A stretch of 64,000 nt of DNA from Clostridiales bacterium. Lineage in GTDB: Bacteria > Bacillota > Clostridia > Oscillospirales > Acutalibacteraceae. Both the position numbers and the translations under genes were made by a program. Location of the stretch: NCBI GenBank assembly GCA_022799115.1, contig JAAWNT010000008.1, positions 33,963-97,962 of the forward strand, written 5' to 3'. Of the stretch, positions 37,950 to 46,473 are shown piece after piece (within the stretch, counting starts at the first letter, position 1; each line of letters begins with the position of its first letter). Below the pieces are notes generated by a model. That model saw nothing but the letters and a program-made list of their open reading frames with translations, made no database searches and was not told where the DNA came from.

Positions 37950-40900
37950 TGTCGAATTTTGGCTTTCTCAAAATGAAAAAAGAATATGAGCTATTTGCTC
38001 CAGCCTGCGTGGAAGCTGAGAAAATTTATGCTTCCGCTCCTGCCATGTGCGCTGTCGGCTGCCGGAAAGCGTTGGAATTGGCAGTAAAATGGGTATATTC
38101 GGCGGATAAGACCATGAAGATGCCCTACAAGGATAACCTGCAATCCCTTATCCATGAACCGTCCTTCCGTTTCGCCGTGGATTCCAATACCTGGGGGAAG
38201 CTGCCATTCATCATCAAGCTGGGTAATCTGGCAGTACATACAGAACGGAATGTACAGTCCAGTGATGCCCTTGCATCCTTAAAAGGATTGTTCGAGTTTG
38301 TCCAGTGGATCGATTATTGTTATGGTTCTGATTATCAAGAACGTGTATTTGATGAAAGTCTGATTCCTACTGAAAAAGTAGCGGTAGACACTCGGAAAAT
38401 CAAAGAGCAGGAAAGCCTGTTGGATGAAAAAGAAGCAGAGATTGAGGCGCTGCGCAAACAAATTGAGCAGATGTCCGCCCAATATACTTCTGAGAAAGAG
38501 AAGCATCAACAGGAGAGATCTTTCCAGCCGGAAGATTTGTCTGAGTTCCAGACGCGGAAAATTTATATTGACGTAGATTTGAAGTTCATGGGCTGGAAAT
38601 TCGACGGTACCGATGCAGATGTACAGGAGGAATATCCTGTACAGGGTATGGCCGGTGTGGTGGGCCAGATGGGCTACTGCGACTATGTGCTGTTTGGCAA
38701 AGATGGCCTTCCGCTGGCGGTGATTGAGGCCAAACGCACTAGCAAAGACCCTAACATTGGGCGGAAGCAGGCAGTTCTATACGCGGATTGCCTGGAACGG
38801 AAATTTGGCCGCCGACCGATAATGTTCACTACTAACGGTTTTGAAACTTATTATTGGGACGACCAGTCTGGCCCCCAGCGCAAGGTCAGCGGCGTGTTCA
38901 GCAAGGAAGACTTACAAAAGCTGATGAACCGTCGCGCTGAACGGCAAGACTTGATGAGTATTCCCATCGATGATAAAATCACAGATCGCTACTACCAAAA
39001 AGAGGCCATACGGGCTGTTTGCGATCAGATCGAACAAGGATTTCGTAAGCATCTTCTGGTAATGGCAACTGGTACGGGAAAAACGAGGACGGCCTCCAGC
39101 CTAACCGATGTACTCAGCCGTGGCAAGTGGATTACGAATGTTCTTTTTCTGGCTGACCGCACTGCCCTGGTAAAACAGGCAAAGGATGATTTTAAGCGGT
39201 ATTTGCCAGATATGTCCCTCTGCAATCTGTGTTCCAACAAGGATGACCGAAATACCCGGATTGTGTTTTCCACTTACCCAACGATTTTGAATGCCATTGA
39301 TGATACGAAATCCAGAGATGGCCGCCAGTTGTTTACTCCGGCGCATTTTGATTTAATCATTATTGATGAAAGCCACCGGAGTATTTTCAAAAAGTACCGG
39401 GCGATTTTTGAATACTTTGATGCTTTGATGGTTGGCCTTACTGCTACGCCGAAAACGGATGTAGATCGTAACACCTACGATTTCTTTGAAATGGAACATG
39501 GTGTTCCTACTTACGCCTATGATTATGAAACGGCGGTCTACCAAGACCATGTGCTGGTACCATACTATAATTATGAGGTCAAAACAAAGTTTTTGGATGA
39601 AGGCATTACTTACGATGATCTGTCCGACGAAGACAAAGAGCGTTACGAAGATGACTTCATTGAAGATGGCATGATGCCGGATTTTATCCCGTCCGCAGCG
39701 CTGAACAAATTTGTATTTAATGAGAAAACGGTTGACATTGTTTTACAGGATTTGATGGAGCGTGGTATCAAGGTCGCAGGTGGAGATCGGTTGGGTAAAA
39801 CCATAATCTTTGCGCAAAATAAACGCCATGCTGAATTCATTCTGGAGCGGTTTAACAAACTCTACCCTCAGTATCACGGTTCATTTGCCCAGCGCGTGAT
39901 TTGTGATGATAGTTATGCTCAGACCATCATAGATGATTTCAAACAGCCGGAGAAAGAGCCGCACATTGCCGTGTCCGTAGATATGATGGACACTGGTATT
40001 GATGTGCCGGAATGTGTCAATCTGGTGTTTTTCAAGAAGGTGCGCTCCAAGGCAAAGTTTTGGCAGATGATTGGACGTGGCACCCGTTTGTGTAAGGGCT
40101 TGTCCTGTGTGGATCAGGTTGATGGAGTATATATTGATAAACGGCGCTTCTTGATTTTCGATTACTGCGGCAATTTTGAATATTTCCGGGAACACAAGGA
40201 AGGATATGAAGCCAGGGAAACAAAGACATTGTCGGAGAATATTTTCGGCAAGCAGATTAAAATTGCTATGGCTTTGCAAGAAAGCACCTTTGCAGGAGAA
40301 AACTACCAGACGTGGCGAAACGAACTTGTCGAAACCTGCCATAAGCAAGTTACAGCGTTGAACCCAGAGTTGATTTCCGTAAAACTACGGATGCAGTATG
40401 TGGAGAAATATAAAAAGCAGGACGCCTTTCTTTCTATAAGTGAGGGTGACAAAGGCGAGTTACTGACACAGATTGCACCGCTTGTCCAATCGGAAGAAAC
40501 TGATGAATTCGCCAAGCGTTTTGATAACTTCATGTACGGGCTGATGTTGGCACATATTGAACAGGTGCCTGCTTTCAAATATGCAAAAAAGCAGCTGTGT
40601 GACATTGCTTCTCTGCTGGAGCGCAAGGCGAATATTCCGCAGATTAAGGAAAAGCTGCCGCTTCTACAGGAAATCCATACCGATGTCTTTTGGGACGCCA
40701 ATGATATTCTGCTGTTTGAAAAGGTTCGGAAAGAGCTTCGTGGTTTGATTCGTTTTTTGGACGAAGATGACGGAGGGCAAAAACGTATTATTACCAAACT
40801 TACTGATCCAATTATAGATAGTCAGGAAGGCGTTCAACTGGATATAGCGTACGACTTTGAAGACTACCGTGCCAAAGTAAACCGCTATGTTAATGAACAC

Positions 40901-41326
40901 GGAAATACGCTGGCTATTTACAAGCTGACCCATAATATTCCGTTGGCTACGGGCGATTATCAGGAGCTGGAACGAGTGCTGACAAGTGAGCTTGGAAGCA
41001 AAGAAGATTATAAACGGGAATTTGGTGATACACCTTTTGGACTGTTAATTCGCAAGATTGCCAAGTTGGATCACGAGGCGGCCATGCAGGCATTTTCTGC
41101 CTTTATTAACGACCAATCCCTAAATCAGAAGCAGATTTCCTTTGTAAAAAAAATCATCAATCACATAGAACTGAATGGGTATATGGAAAATGTCTCAGAA
41201 CTTACAAAACCGCCATTTGACAAACCGGTTAGCTTTATTAAGCTGTTTGATGTAAAGACTAGAACCGCATTGATAGCAACTATAAATCAGATTCGTGAGA
41301 ATGCGGTTCAGATAGTAGCATCGTAA
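37949..41326 (+). CDS. hsdR: Type I restriction endonuclease subunit R
   Basis: 1125 residues from ATG 37949 (AGGAG 8 bases upstream; MSNF is the usual start). DUF4145 domain (about 1-125), a coiled region (150-190), endonuclease domain with D245 and E260-x-K262 (VIEAKRT), then the SF2 helicase with Walker A MATGTGKT (about 372-379) and DESH (about 473-476), TATPKTD, and motif VI region MIGRGTRLC. It cuts unmethylated DNA after ATP-driven translocation. Last gene of the locus. Confidence 0.97.
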   Translation: MSNFGFLKMKKEYELFAPACVEAEKIYASAPAMCAVGCRKALELAVKWVYSADKTMKMPYKDNLQSLIHEPSFRFAVDSNTWGKLPFIIKLGNLAVHTERNVQSSDALASLKGLFEFVQWIDYCYGSDYQERVFDESLIPTEKVAVDTRKIKEQESLLDEKEAEIEALRKQIEQMSAQYTSEKEKHQQERSFQPEDLSEFQTRKIYIDVDLKFMGWKFDGTDADVQEEYPVQGMAGVVGQMGYCDYVLFGKDGLPLAVIEAKRTSKDPNIGRKQAVLYADCLERKFGRRPIMFTTNGFETYYWDDQSGPQRKVSGVFSKEDLQKLMNRRAERQDLMSIPIDDKITDRYYQKEAIRAVCDQIEQGFRKHLLVMATGTGKTRTASSLTDVLSRGKWITNVLFLADRTALVKQAKDDFKRYLPDMSLCNLCSNKDDRNTRIVFSTYPTILNAIDDTKSRDGRQLFTPAHFDLIIIDESHRSIFKKYRAIFEYFDALMVGLTATPKTDVDRNTYDFFEMEHGVPTYAYDYETAVYQDHVLVPYYNYEVKTKFLDEGITYDDLSDEDKERYEDDFIEDGMMPDFIPSAALNKFVFNEKTVDIVLQDLMERGIKVAGGDRLGKTIIFAQNKRHAEFILERFNKLYPQYHGSFAQRVICDDSYAQTIIDDFKQPEKEPHIAVSVDMMDTGIDVPECVNLVFFKKVRSKAKFWQMIGRGTRLCKGLSCVDQVDGVYIDKRRFLIFDYCGNFEYFREHKEGYEARETKTLSENIFGKQIKIAMALQESTFAGENYQTWRNELVETCHKQVTALNPELISVKLRMQYVEKYKKQDAFLSISEGDKGELLTQIAPLVQSEETDEFAKRFDNFMYGLMLAHIEQVPAFKYAKKQLCDIASLLERKANIPQIKEKLPLLQEIHTDVFWDANDILLFEKVRKELRGLIRFLDEDDGGQKRIITKLTDPIIDSQEGVQLDIAYDFEDYRAKVNRYVNEHGNTLAIYKLTHNIPLATGDYQELERVLTSELGSKEDYKREFGDTPFGLLIRKIAKLDHEAAMQAFSAFINDQSLNQKQISFVKKIINHIELNGYMENVSELTKPPFDKPVSFIKLFDVKTRTALIATINQIRENAVQIVAS

Positions 41327-41338
41327 CAGCGAAACAGC

Positions 41339-41376
41339 ACACAGATTTCCATGTAGATAAGCGGTTAAATCTGTGT
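41339..41376. repeat. Inverted repeat after hsdR
   Basis: Perfect arms ACACAGATTT (41339-41348) and AAATCTGTGT (41367-41376). No T run, so probably not a simple terminator; it could mark the left part of the element. Confidence 0.45.
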
Positions 41377-41439
41377 AACGGTTTCATGTTTGGGCAGGAA
41401 AAATCCAACAGCCCCAGATGGGATAGATGGCCTCTGCAC

Positions 41440-41650
41440 GAACATAAAGGGGTGTCCAGAGGGACGCAACTCCTTGGCTCTGGGTTTCCAATAGGGGCGA
41501 GCAGCATCCCTGTTGGCACACGACTTTCCCTCGGAAAGCCTAGTGTGTTATACCTTTGTGGAGCAGATGACCGCCGGAGCTGTAGCACACCCCGGAAAGT
41601 GTGGCTACAGTTGCGGCGTTCTGTTGGGAAAGGTTGCCCCATGAGTGGCA
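41440..41650 (+). other. Structured non-coding region around oriT
   Basis: Consecutive strong hairpins: CCAGAG/CTCTGG (41457-41483), CCAATAGGG/CCCTGTTGG (41488-41516), the oriT hairpin, and CTGTAGCACAC/GTGTGGCTACAG (about 41580-41612). Frames across it look non-coding. It may all be transfer-origin DNA, or part may be a structured RNA. The gene-free gap runs 41327-41765. Confidence 0.5.
41517..41560 (+). other. oriT of MOBV (pMV158) type
   Basis: CACACGACTTTCC, a short loop, GGAAAG, then CCTAGTGTGTTATACC. The pMV158 oriT has the same build: CACAC, an ACTTTA hairpin, and TAGTGTG/TTATAC with the nick at the slash. By analogy the nick lies between 41547 and 41548. The element's relaxase at 46474 is of the matching family. 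Confidence 0.8.
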
Positions 41651-41765
41651 GCATAAGCGACAGAAAAAGGCTGGCAGGCGGTGCGGGCAAGCACTGTCTG
41701 TCAGCCGTGTCATTTGCGGAACAAAGGTATATCAAAGCCCCCATCAGCCGCTGCTTACCATCGTA

Positions 41766-42428
41766 TCAGAACCACCACGGCAGTTTCCCGCGCAGGCTGT
41801 CCATCGCCTCTCCCTCCACCTTCTTTGTCCGGCTCTCGCTGAGGTGGAAATGGAGCGCTGCACCGATCAGCGGGTGCTCGATGCCATCGGTAAACCCATA
41901 GCGGTACAGCAGATAGGTCTGCTCTCTGGCAGTCAGCTTGTCCAGCGCCGCATACAATTCTGTCAGCTGTTCTTTTTGGATATAGATTTGCTCCGGCGTT
42001 TGGGTGTGAGGGTCGGCTATGGCTTCGATCCGCAGCATCCGTTCATCATCTGAGAGAACGTCATCCAGATATACTCTCTTGAAGCCGGGGCCGTCTTTCT
42101 TATCCACCATCCGTTGCTCAAATAAAGCCAGGGCGGCGCGGATGCAGTCCGTCATGGCGTTGCGGATTGCCGGTGCCGCATAGGTCAGAAATTTCATGCC
42201 GCGTCCGGCATCAAACAAAGGGATCGCGTTCAGCAGGCCGACACTTCCTTCCTGCACCAAATCTTCTAAATCAATTCCAATATCATTTTCATCCAGCCCC
42301 ATGCTTCGGTATTGTTCCAGCGCAATTTTTCGGATGAATCCCAGATTGTTTTTCAGCAGAATGTCACGGGTAGCCGTATCCCCTGCTTGCGCTAGCCTGC
42401 ACAGCTGCTCATTGCTCCGGGTCGGCAT
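41766..42428 (-). CDS. Sigma-70-like factor of the mobile element
   Basis: 220 residues from ATG 42428 (CAGGAGAAG upstream). Region 2 is visible as DLEDLVQEGSVGLLNAIPLF and FLTYAAPAIRNAM, and a region 4-like part as LDKLTAREQTYLLYRYGF. Such short factors are frequent on Firmicute conjugative and mobilizable elements, where they are thought to control element genes. The start overlaps the end of the XRE gene by 20 bases, so the two are co-transcribed. Confidence 0.85.
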   Translation of the reverse strand: MPTRSNEQLCRLAQAGDTATRDILLKNNLGFIRKIALEQYRSMGLDENDIGIDLEDLVQEGSVGLLNAIPLFDAGRGMKFLTYAAPAIRNAMTDCIRAALALFEQRMVDKKDGPGFKRVYLDDVLSDDERMLRIEAIADPHTQTPEQIYIQKEQLTELYAALDKLTAREQTYLLYRYGFTDGIEHPLIGAALHFHLSESRTKKVEGEAMDSLRGKLPWWF

Positions 42429-43248
42429 TTTGCTTCTCCTGCGCATGGTCTAAGGTAGATTGGAGAAATTCCGTCAGCGCCTGACCAAACTTGTCCAACG
42501 CTTCCTTTTGCACACCGTCCATCCCCGCTGCGCTCTGGGTGACGGCGGCGGAAATCATTTCGGGCGTGATGGTCGGAGTATAAACATCTGCCCCTTTGGT
42601 GAGTTCGGTGAACATCTGCTGGGTGATGCCCTTGGTCAAAGACTGCGCCACTGTGAAATCGTTGCCGATCTCTTTCTTCACTTCCCACAGCGCCGCCATA
42701 AATGTGTTCTGTATCATCGTCAGGTCTGCCTGATATACAGGGACTTTCTGCCGGTTGACAGTTCTGGCCGCCTTCACCGCAGCGTCTGTTTTATTGTTTC
42801 GGCGCAGCATGGCGCTGAGAGTAGTAAGCATCTGGTTCTGTCCGGCGAAACCGGCGGCCAGCGTATCGTCAAAATATTGCTCGATCATGTAGGTGACTGC
42901 TGCAAAGCGCGGGCTTTCCAGCAGACGATTGACAATCTCCGCATTGGCTTTTCCGGTGTACAGATTCCGCGCCGCCTGCACCGACAAGCCCAGTTCTTCA
43001 ATATCAAAATTTGTCCGGTCGGGCGTGTTGACTTCCCCCAGCAGGAAATCTGTGGAGACTTCAAACACTTTTGCAATGCGGAGCAAATGTTCTGTGCTGA
43101 TCTTATCGGTCTTGCCACTGACAAACCGGCTGATGGCGCTCTCGGTGCTGCCGATGCGGGTCGCCAGCTGGGCCTGAGTAATTTTATGTTCCTTCATAAG
43201 CTCCTGCATCCGCTGCCGGATATTGCCGGGCAGATAGGCTCCCTCCAT
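42409..43248 (-). CDS. XRE-family regulator with large C-terminal domain
   Basis: 279 residues from ATG 43248 (GAGGTG upstream). N-terminal helix-turn-helix ITQAQLATRIGSTESAISRFVSG (about 20-42) in a 70-residue Cro/CI domain, then a 200-residue helical region of unknown role. It is divergent from the primase genes, and an operator-like CTTGCA repeat sits in the shared spacer. Probably the repressor of the element. Confidence 0.85.
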   Translation of the reverse strand: MEGAYLPGNIRQRMQELMKEHKITQAQLATRIGSTESAISRFVSGKTDKISTEHLLRIAKVFEVSTDFLLGEVNTPDRTNFDIEELGLSVQAARNLYTGKANAEIVNRLLESPRFAAVTYMIEQYFDDTLAAGFAGQNQMLTTLSAMLRRNNKTDAAVKAARTVNRQKVPVYQADLTMIQNTFMAALWEVKKEIGNDFTVAQSLTKGITQQMFTELTKGADVYTPTITPEMISAAVTQSAAGMDGVQKEALDKFGQALTEFLQSTLDHAQEKQNADPEQ

Positions 43249-43330
43249 GTGACGCACCTCTTTTCTGAAAACTCTTTTATCCATTATACCTTATAAAACC
43301 AGCGTGGGCAAATGCTTTCGGCTGGTTTCG

Positions 43331-43378
43331 CCGCTCAGAGGTCTTGCATTTTTGCAAGATTTCAGGGCGGCATTTTTT
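43331..43378 (+). promoter_or_regulatory. Nested hairpin with operator-like CTTGCA palindrome
   Basis: Outer pair GCCGC/GCGGC encloses CTTGCATTTTTGCAAG (43343-43358) and is followed by ATTTTTTCG, as in a terminator. Another CTTGCA half site is at 43384-43389. It lies between the divergent regulator and primase genes, so it may combine repressor binding and transcription attenuation. Confidence 0.5.
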
Positions 43379-43480
43379 CGTTTCTTGCACTTTTAGCGGA
43401 TTTTTCGGTCTATAGGCTTTTTTTCCGTATATTCAGGCAGACGGGCAGATACCGTCAATAAATGATGGAGGGCAACGCCT

Positions 43481-44101
43481 ATGAATTTGTTTGAAACTGT
43501 AAAATCCGCTGTCACTGTGAAGCAGGCCGCTGAGCACTACGGCTGCAAGGTCAACCGGGGCGACATGATCTGCTGCCCCTTCCATGATGACCGGCATCCC
43601 AGCATGAAGTTGAATAGGGATTATTTCTACTGCTTTGGCTGTGGGGCTACCGGCGATGTGATCGACTTTGTGGCGCGGCTGTTCGGCCTGAGCAGCTACG
43701 AGGCCGCAAAGAAGCTGGCCTATGACTTCGGCATCGACCCGGACAAGCCCCCGACAGCTGTGGCGCTGAAAAAGCCCTATCCGCTGGCGCGGGCTTTCCG
43801 GGATGACGAGATGCACTGCCAGCGGGTGCTGTGCGATTATCTGCATCTGTTGGAACGCTGGAAGGTCGAATACGCCCCGCAATCGCCGGAGGATGATCCA
43901 GATGACCGCTTTGTGGAATCGTGTCATATGATCGAGTATGTAAATCATTTGTTGGATGTTCTCATGTTTGCGGAATTGGAGCAGCGAGTGAATGCGGTGG
44001 ATATGCTGCTGAAGGACGGCACCATCGCCGCGCTGGAGCAGAGGCTCAAACGTCTGGAAAAGGAGGTGCAGCACCGTGGCAAAGAACGAGAAATCGCCTG
44101 A
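43481..44101 (+). CDS. CHC2 zinc-finger primase-type protein
   Basis: 206 residues. The CHC2 zinc finger is seen as CPFHDDRHPSMKLN (Cys, His) and YCFGCGATGDVIDF (two Cys), as in the N-terminus of DnaG-type primases, but no TOPRIM domain follows. The C-terminal half is helical and probably coiled coil. It overlaps the next gene by 26 bases; together they probably prime and unwind element DNA. Confidence 0.9.
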   Translation: MNLFETVKSAVTVKQAAEHYGCKVNRGDMICCPFHDDRHPSMKLNRDYFYCFGCGATGDVIDFVARLFGLSSYEAAKKLAYDFGIDPDKPPTAVALKKPYPLARAFRDDEMHCQRVLCDYLHLLERWKVEYAPQSPEDDPDDRFVESCHMIEYVNHLLDVLMFAELEQRVNAVDMLLKDGTIAALEQRLKRLEKEVQHRGKEREIA

Positions 44102-45449
44102 GGTCAATCAGCCCATCTGGTTTGATGGTAAGAGCATCAATGAAGCCCTGTTTTGTGATGATTTTCTGAGCAGACACAAAATCATCTACACAAACGGGGC
44201 TTTTTTCACGCCAGATGGCCGCGTGACCGACGAGCTGCCGCTGCGCAGCGAAATCTTTGACGAATTGCGTTGCTGTGCGGTCAGCAATATCCCCCGCAAA
44301 ATCAGCAACATTGTGGAGCTGATGAAGCTGGCCGCGCTGGTAGAGGATTTCCCGCCGGAAACCGACCGCATCCATCTGGCAAACGGTACACTGTTTCTGG
44401 ATAGCACCTTTACGGAAGGAAAACCGGACATCGTGCGTTGCCGTCTGCCGGTGGCCTACAACCCCGATGCGCCCACGCCGACCCGCTGGCTGGCTTTTCT
44501 GGACGGACTGCTGTACCAGGAGGACATTCCCACTTTGCAGGAATATATCGGCTACTGCCTGATCCCCAGCAACAAGGGACAGCGCATGATGGTCATTAAG
44601 GGCAATGGCGGCGAGGGCAAAAGCCAGATCGGCGCGGTGCTGTCGGCCCTGTTCGGCAGCAACATGAAAGATGGCAGCATCGGCAAAATTTCTGAGAACC
44701 GGTTCGCCCGCGCTGATCTGGAACACATTCTGCTGTGTGTGGATGACGATATGCGGATGGAGGCGCTACGGCAGACCAACTACGTCAAATCCATCGTCAC
44801 GGCACAGGGCAAGATGGATTTGGAGCGCAAGGGAAAACAGAGTTATCAGGGATGGATGTGCGCCCGGCTGCTGGCATTCAGCAACGGCGACTTGCAGGCT
44901 CTCTTTGACCGCAGCGATGGCTTTTACCGGCGGCAACTGGTGCTGACCACCAAAGAGAAACCTGCCGACCGTGTGGATGATCCCGACCTGGCCGAAAAGA
45001 TGAAAGCGGAGATCGAGGGTATCTTCCTCTGGGCTTTTGCGGGATTACAGCGGCTGGTGGCAAACAACTTCAAGTTCACCGAGAGCCAGCGCACCAGAGA
45101 GAACCGGGAGGCCGTCAAGCGTGATAATAACAATGTGTTCGATTTTCTGGAATCCGAGGGCTATATCCGGCTGAAAGCCGATGCTTCCATCAGCTCAAAG
45201 GATTGCTACGACATTTACCGGATGTGGTGCGAGGAAAACAATCTGACTGCACTCAAACGCCGCAGTTTCAGCGATGCGCTGGTGGCAGCCTGCGGCAAGT
45301 ACAATCTGGAACACTGCAACACGATCACCAATTCAGCAGGACGCCGGGTGTGGGGCTTTATGGGGATCGAGGCAGTGGCAAGGCCGCATATAAACGAGTT
45401 TACGGACGCTTCACAGTGTACGTACGTACCGGAAGACTGGCGGGATTGA
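44076..45449 (+). CDS. D5/P4-type DNA primase-helicase
   Basis: 457 residues. A D5-type N-terminal region (about 60-150) precedes an SF3 helicase with Walker A GNGGEGKSQ (about 171-179), Walker B LLCVDDDM and motif C region MCARLLAFSNG. Such proteins act with a CHC2 primase on satellite and mobilizable elements. Start preceded by GGAGGTGCA. It ends next to a 780-base non-coding region with a hairpin array that may be its template. Confidence 0.9.
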   Translation: MAKNEKSPEVNQPIWFDGKSINEALFCDDFLSRHKIIYTNGAFFTPDGRVTDELPLRSEIFDELRCCAVSNIPRKISNIVELMKLAALVEDFPPETDRIHLANGTLFLDSTFTEGKPDIVRCRLPVAYNPDAPTPTRWLAFLDGLLYQEDIPTLQEYIGYCLIPSNKGQRMMVIKGNGGEGKSQIGAVLSALFGSNMKDGSIGKISENRFARADLEHILLCVDDDMRMEALRQTNYVKSIVTAQGKMDLERKGKQSYQGWMCARLLAFSNGDLQALFDRSDGFYRRQLVLTTKEKPADRVDDPDLAEKMKAEIEGIFLWAFAGLQRLVANNFKFTESQRTRENREAVKRDNNNVFDFLESEGYIRLKADASISSKDCYDIYRMWCEENNLTALKRRSFSDALVAACGKYNLEHCNTITNSAGRRVWGFMGIEAVARPHINEFTDASQCTYVPEDWRD

Positions 45450-45479
45450 TTTCCGATTTGGTCGCCGGTACGTATGTAC
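45418..45479. repeat. Inverted repeat spanning the primase-helicase stop codon
   Basis: Arms 45418-45432 (GTACGTACGTACCGG) and 45465-45479 (CCGGTACGTATGTAC) match at 14 of 15 bases. The left arm codes the last residues of the helicase. No T run follows. It borders the hairpin array. Confidence 0.65.
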
Positions 45480-45534
45480 GCAGCGATTAACCCTGTTACC
45501 TCATATATTGCAGAGGCGCTTCATTTGGATAAAG

Positions 45535-45960
45535 TGGTCGTGCCCATTTTGGGTATGACCAGAACAATGCAAATATTCTCGGTTTTGTGATGTGAAGTGG
45601 TCGGTGTCATTTTGAATCCGACTACTTTAGAGGAGTGAAGTGGCCGTGCTCATTCTGAACACGGCTAAAACAGCGCAAATATTCGCGGTTTGATGAACAA
45701 TTATAGGTGTTCCCATTTTAGGTACACCTATTTTGATGTGTAAAAGTGGTCATGGACATTTTGTCCACCACCAGAACCATGAAATTCTTTACGCTTTCGT
45801 GATGTGAAGTAGTCGGGGGCATTTTGAACCCGACTACTTTAGCAGGACGAAGTAGGTGTGGTCATTTTGACCACAGCTAAAGCGGTCAGCAAAAGAAGTT
45901 ATTTTGCAGGTATATTTTGAAGCAAGCACAAAACAGCGAAATGTTTCTCTGTTATCCGCA
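45535..45960. repeat. Array of seven covarying hairpins with a conserved CATTTTG loop
   Basis: Hairpins at 45535-45561, 45596-45626, 45641-45667, 45703-45731, 45747-45773, 45807-45839 and 45853-45879. Six have ATTTT as the loop and one ATTCT; in six of the seven the closing pair is C-G. The stems (7-11 pairs) differ in sequence but keep pairing. Starts alternate at about 61 and 45 bases, so pairs repeat every 106 bases. A second motif, seen as ATGCAAATATTCTCGG, lies in each longer gap (about 45567, 45674, 45779) and again near 45935. No open frame runs through; the region 45450-46252 is non-coding. Confidence 0.85.
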
Positions 45961-46141
45961 CACCGTTCACAAAAGAGCGGCTCACGGAATGGCGTACAGA
46001 TTACACCGTTTTGTGACAATACAGCCCGAACGATGAAAAGCCGCACATTTCCGCGAAGTCGAATATTCCGCCGTTGACCAACGATACGCGGGGAAGCATT
46101 TCTATCGCAAAACAGCAACTATAACAATTTTATCATCCCAT

Positions 46142-46178
46142 GAAGCCGGTACGCTATCCAACGTAGCCGGTTCTTTTT
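46142..46178 (+). terminator. Terminator-like hairpin before the relaxase operon
   Basis: GAAGCCGGTACG / CGTAGCCGGTTC with single-base bulges, then TTTTTAT. It would insulate the relaxase operon from transcripts crossing the hairpin array. Confidence 0.65.
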
Positions 46179-46209
46179 ATGACGTAACCGAAAATCATGT
46201 TTTAGTTGT

Positions 46210-46232
46210 CAAGTGACAAAGGGCGTCACTTG
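46210..46232. promoter_or_regulatory. Inverted repeat CAAGTGAC-7-GTCACTTG
   Basis: Perfect 8-base arms 20 bases before the 46253 start codon, near its ribosome site. An operator for the small protein or regulator of the relaxase operon is the simplest view. Confidence 0.6.
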
Positions 46233-46252
46233 CGAAAATGGAGGAATATTTT

Positions 46253-46471
46253 ATGAAGTCAAGTATCCGAAACGAAATCAAGGCGCAGATCATCCGCGCC
46301 GGTTACACCATGCAGGAAGTCGTTGACCAGCTGCACGATGGATATGGGTGGAGCGATAGCGCATCCAATCTTTCCGGAAAATTGCAGCGGGAATCGCTGC
46401 GGTATCGGGAGGCCGTGGAGTTGGCTGATGTGCTGGGCTATGATCTGGTCTGGCAGAAACGGAGGGATTGA
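46253..46471 (+). CDS. Small helical protein of the relaxase operon
   Basis: 72 residues from ATG 46253 (GGAGG 8 bases upstream). MKSSIRNEIKAQIIRAGYTM then GWSDSASNLSGKLQRESLRY and a VLGYDLVW end. The pattern looks like a small helix-turn-helix protein carried next to Pre/Mob relaxases; it may assist at oriT or regulate. Ends two bases before the relaxase start. Confidence 0.8.
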   Translation: MKSSIRNEIKAQIIRAGYTMQEVVDQLHDGYGWSDSASNLSGKLQRESLRYREAVELADVLGYDLVWQKRRD

Positions 46472-46473
46472 AT

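Noticed and set aside
41386..41901. 171-codon open frame over the oriT region
   Set aside because: It runs through strong hairpins and the nic site, overlaps the sigma-like gene antisense, and has no protein-like composition or ribosome site.
45535..45879. CRISPR array
   Set aside because: The units are inverted repeats with variable stems and two alternating spacings; there is no constant direct repeat with unique spacers and no cas gene.
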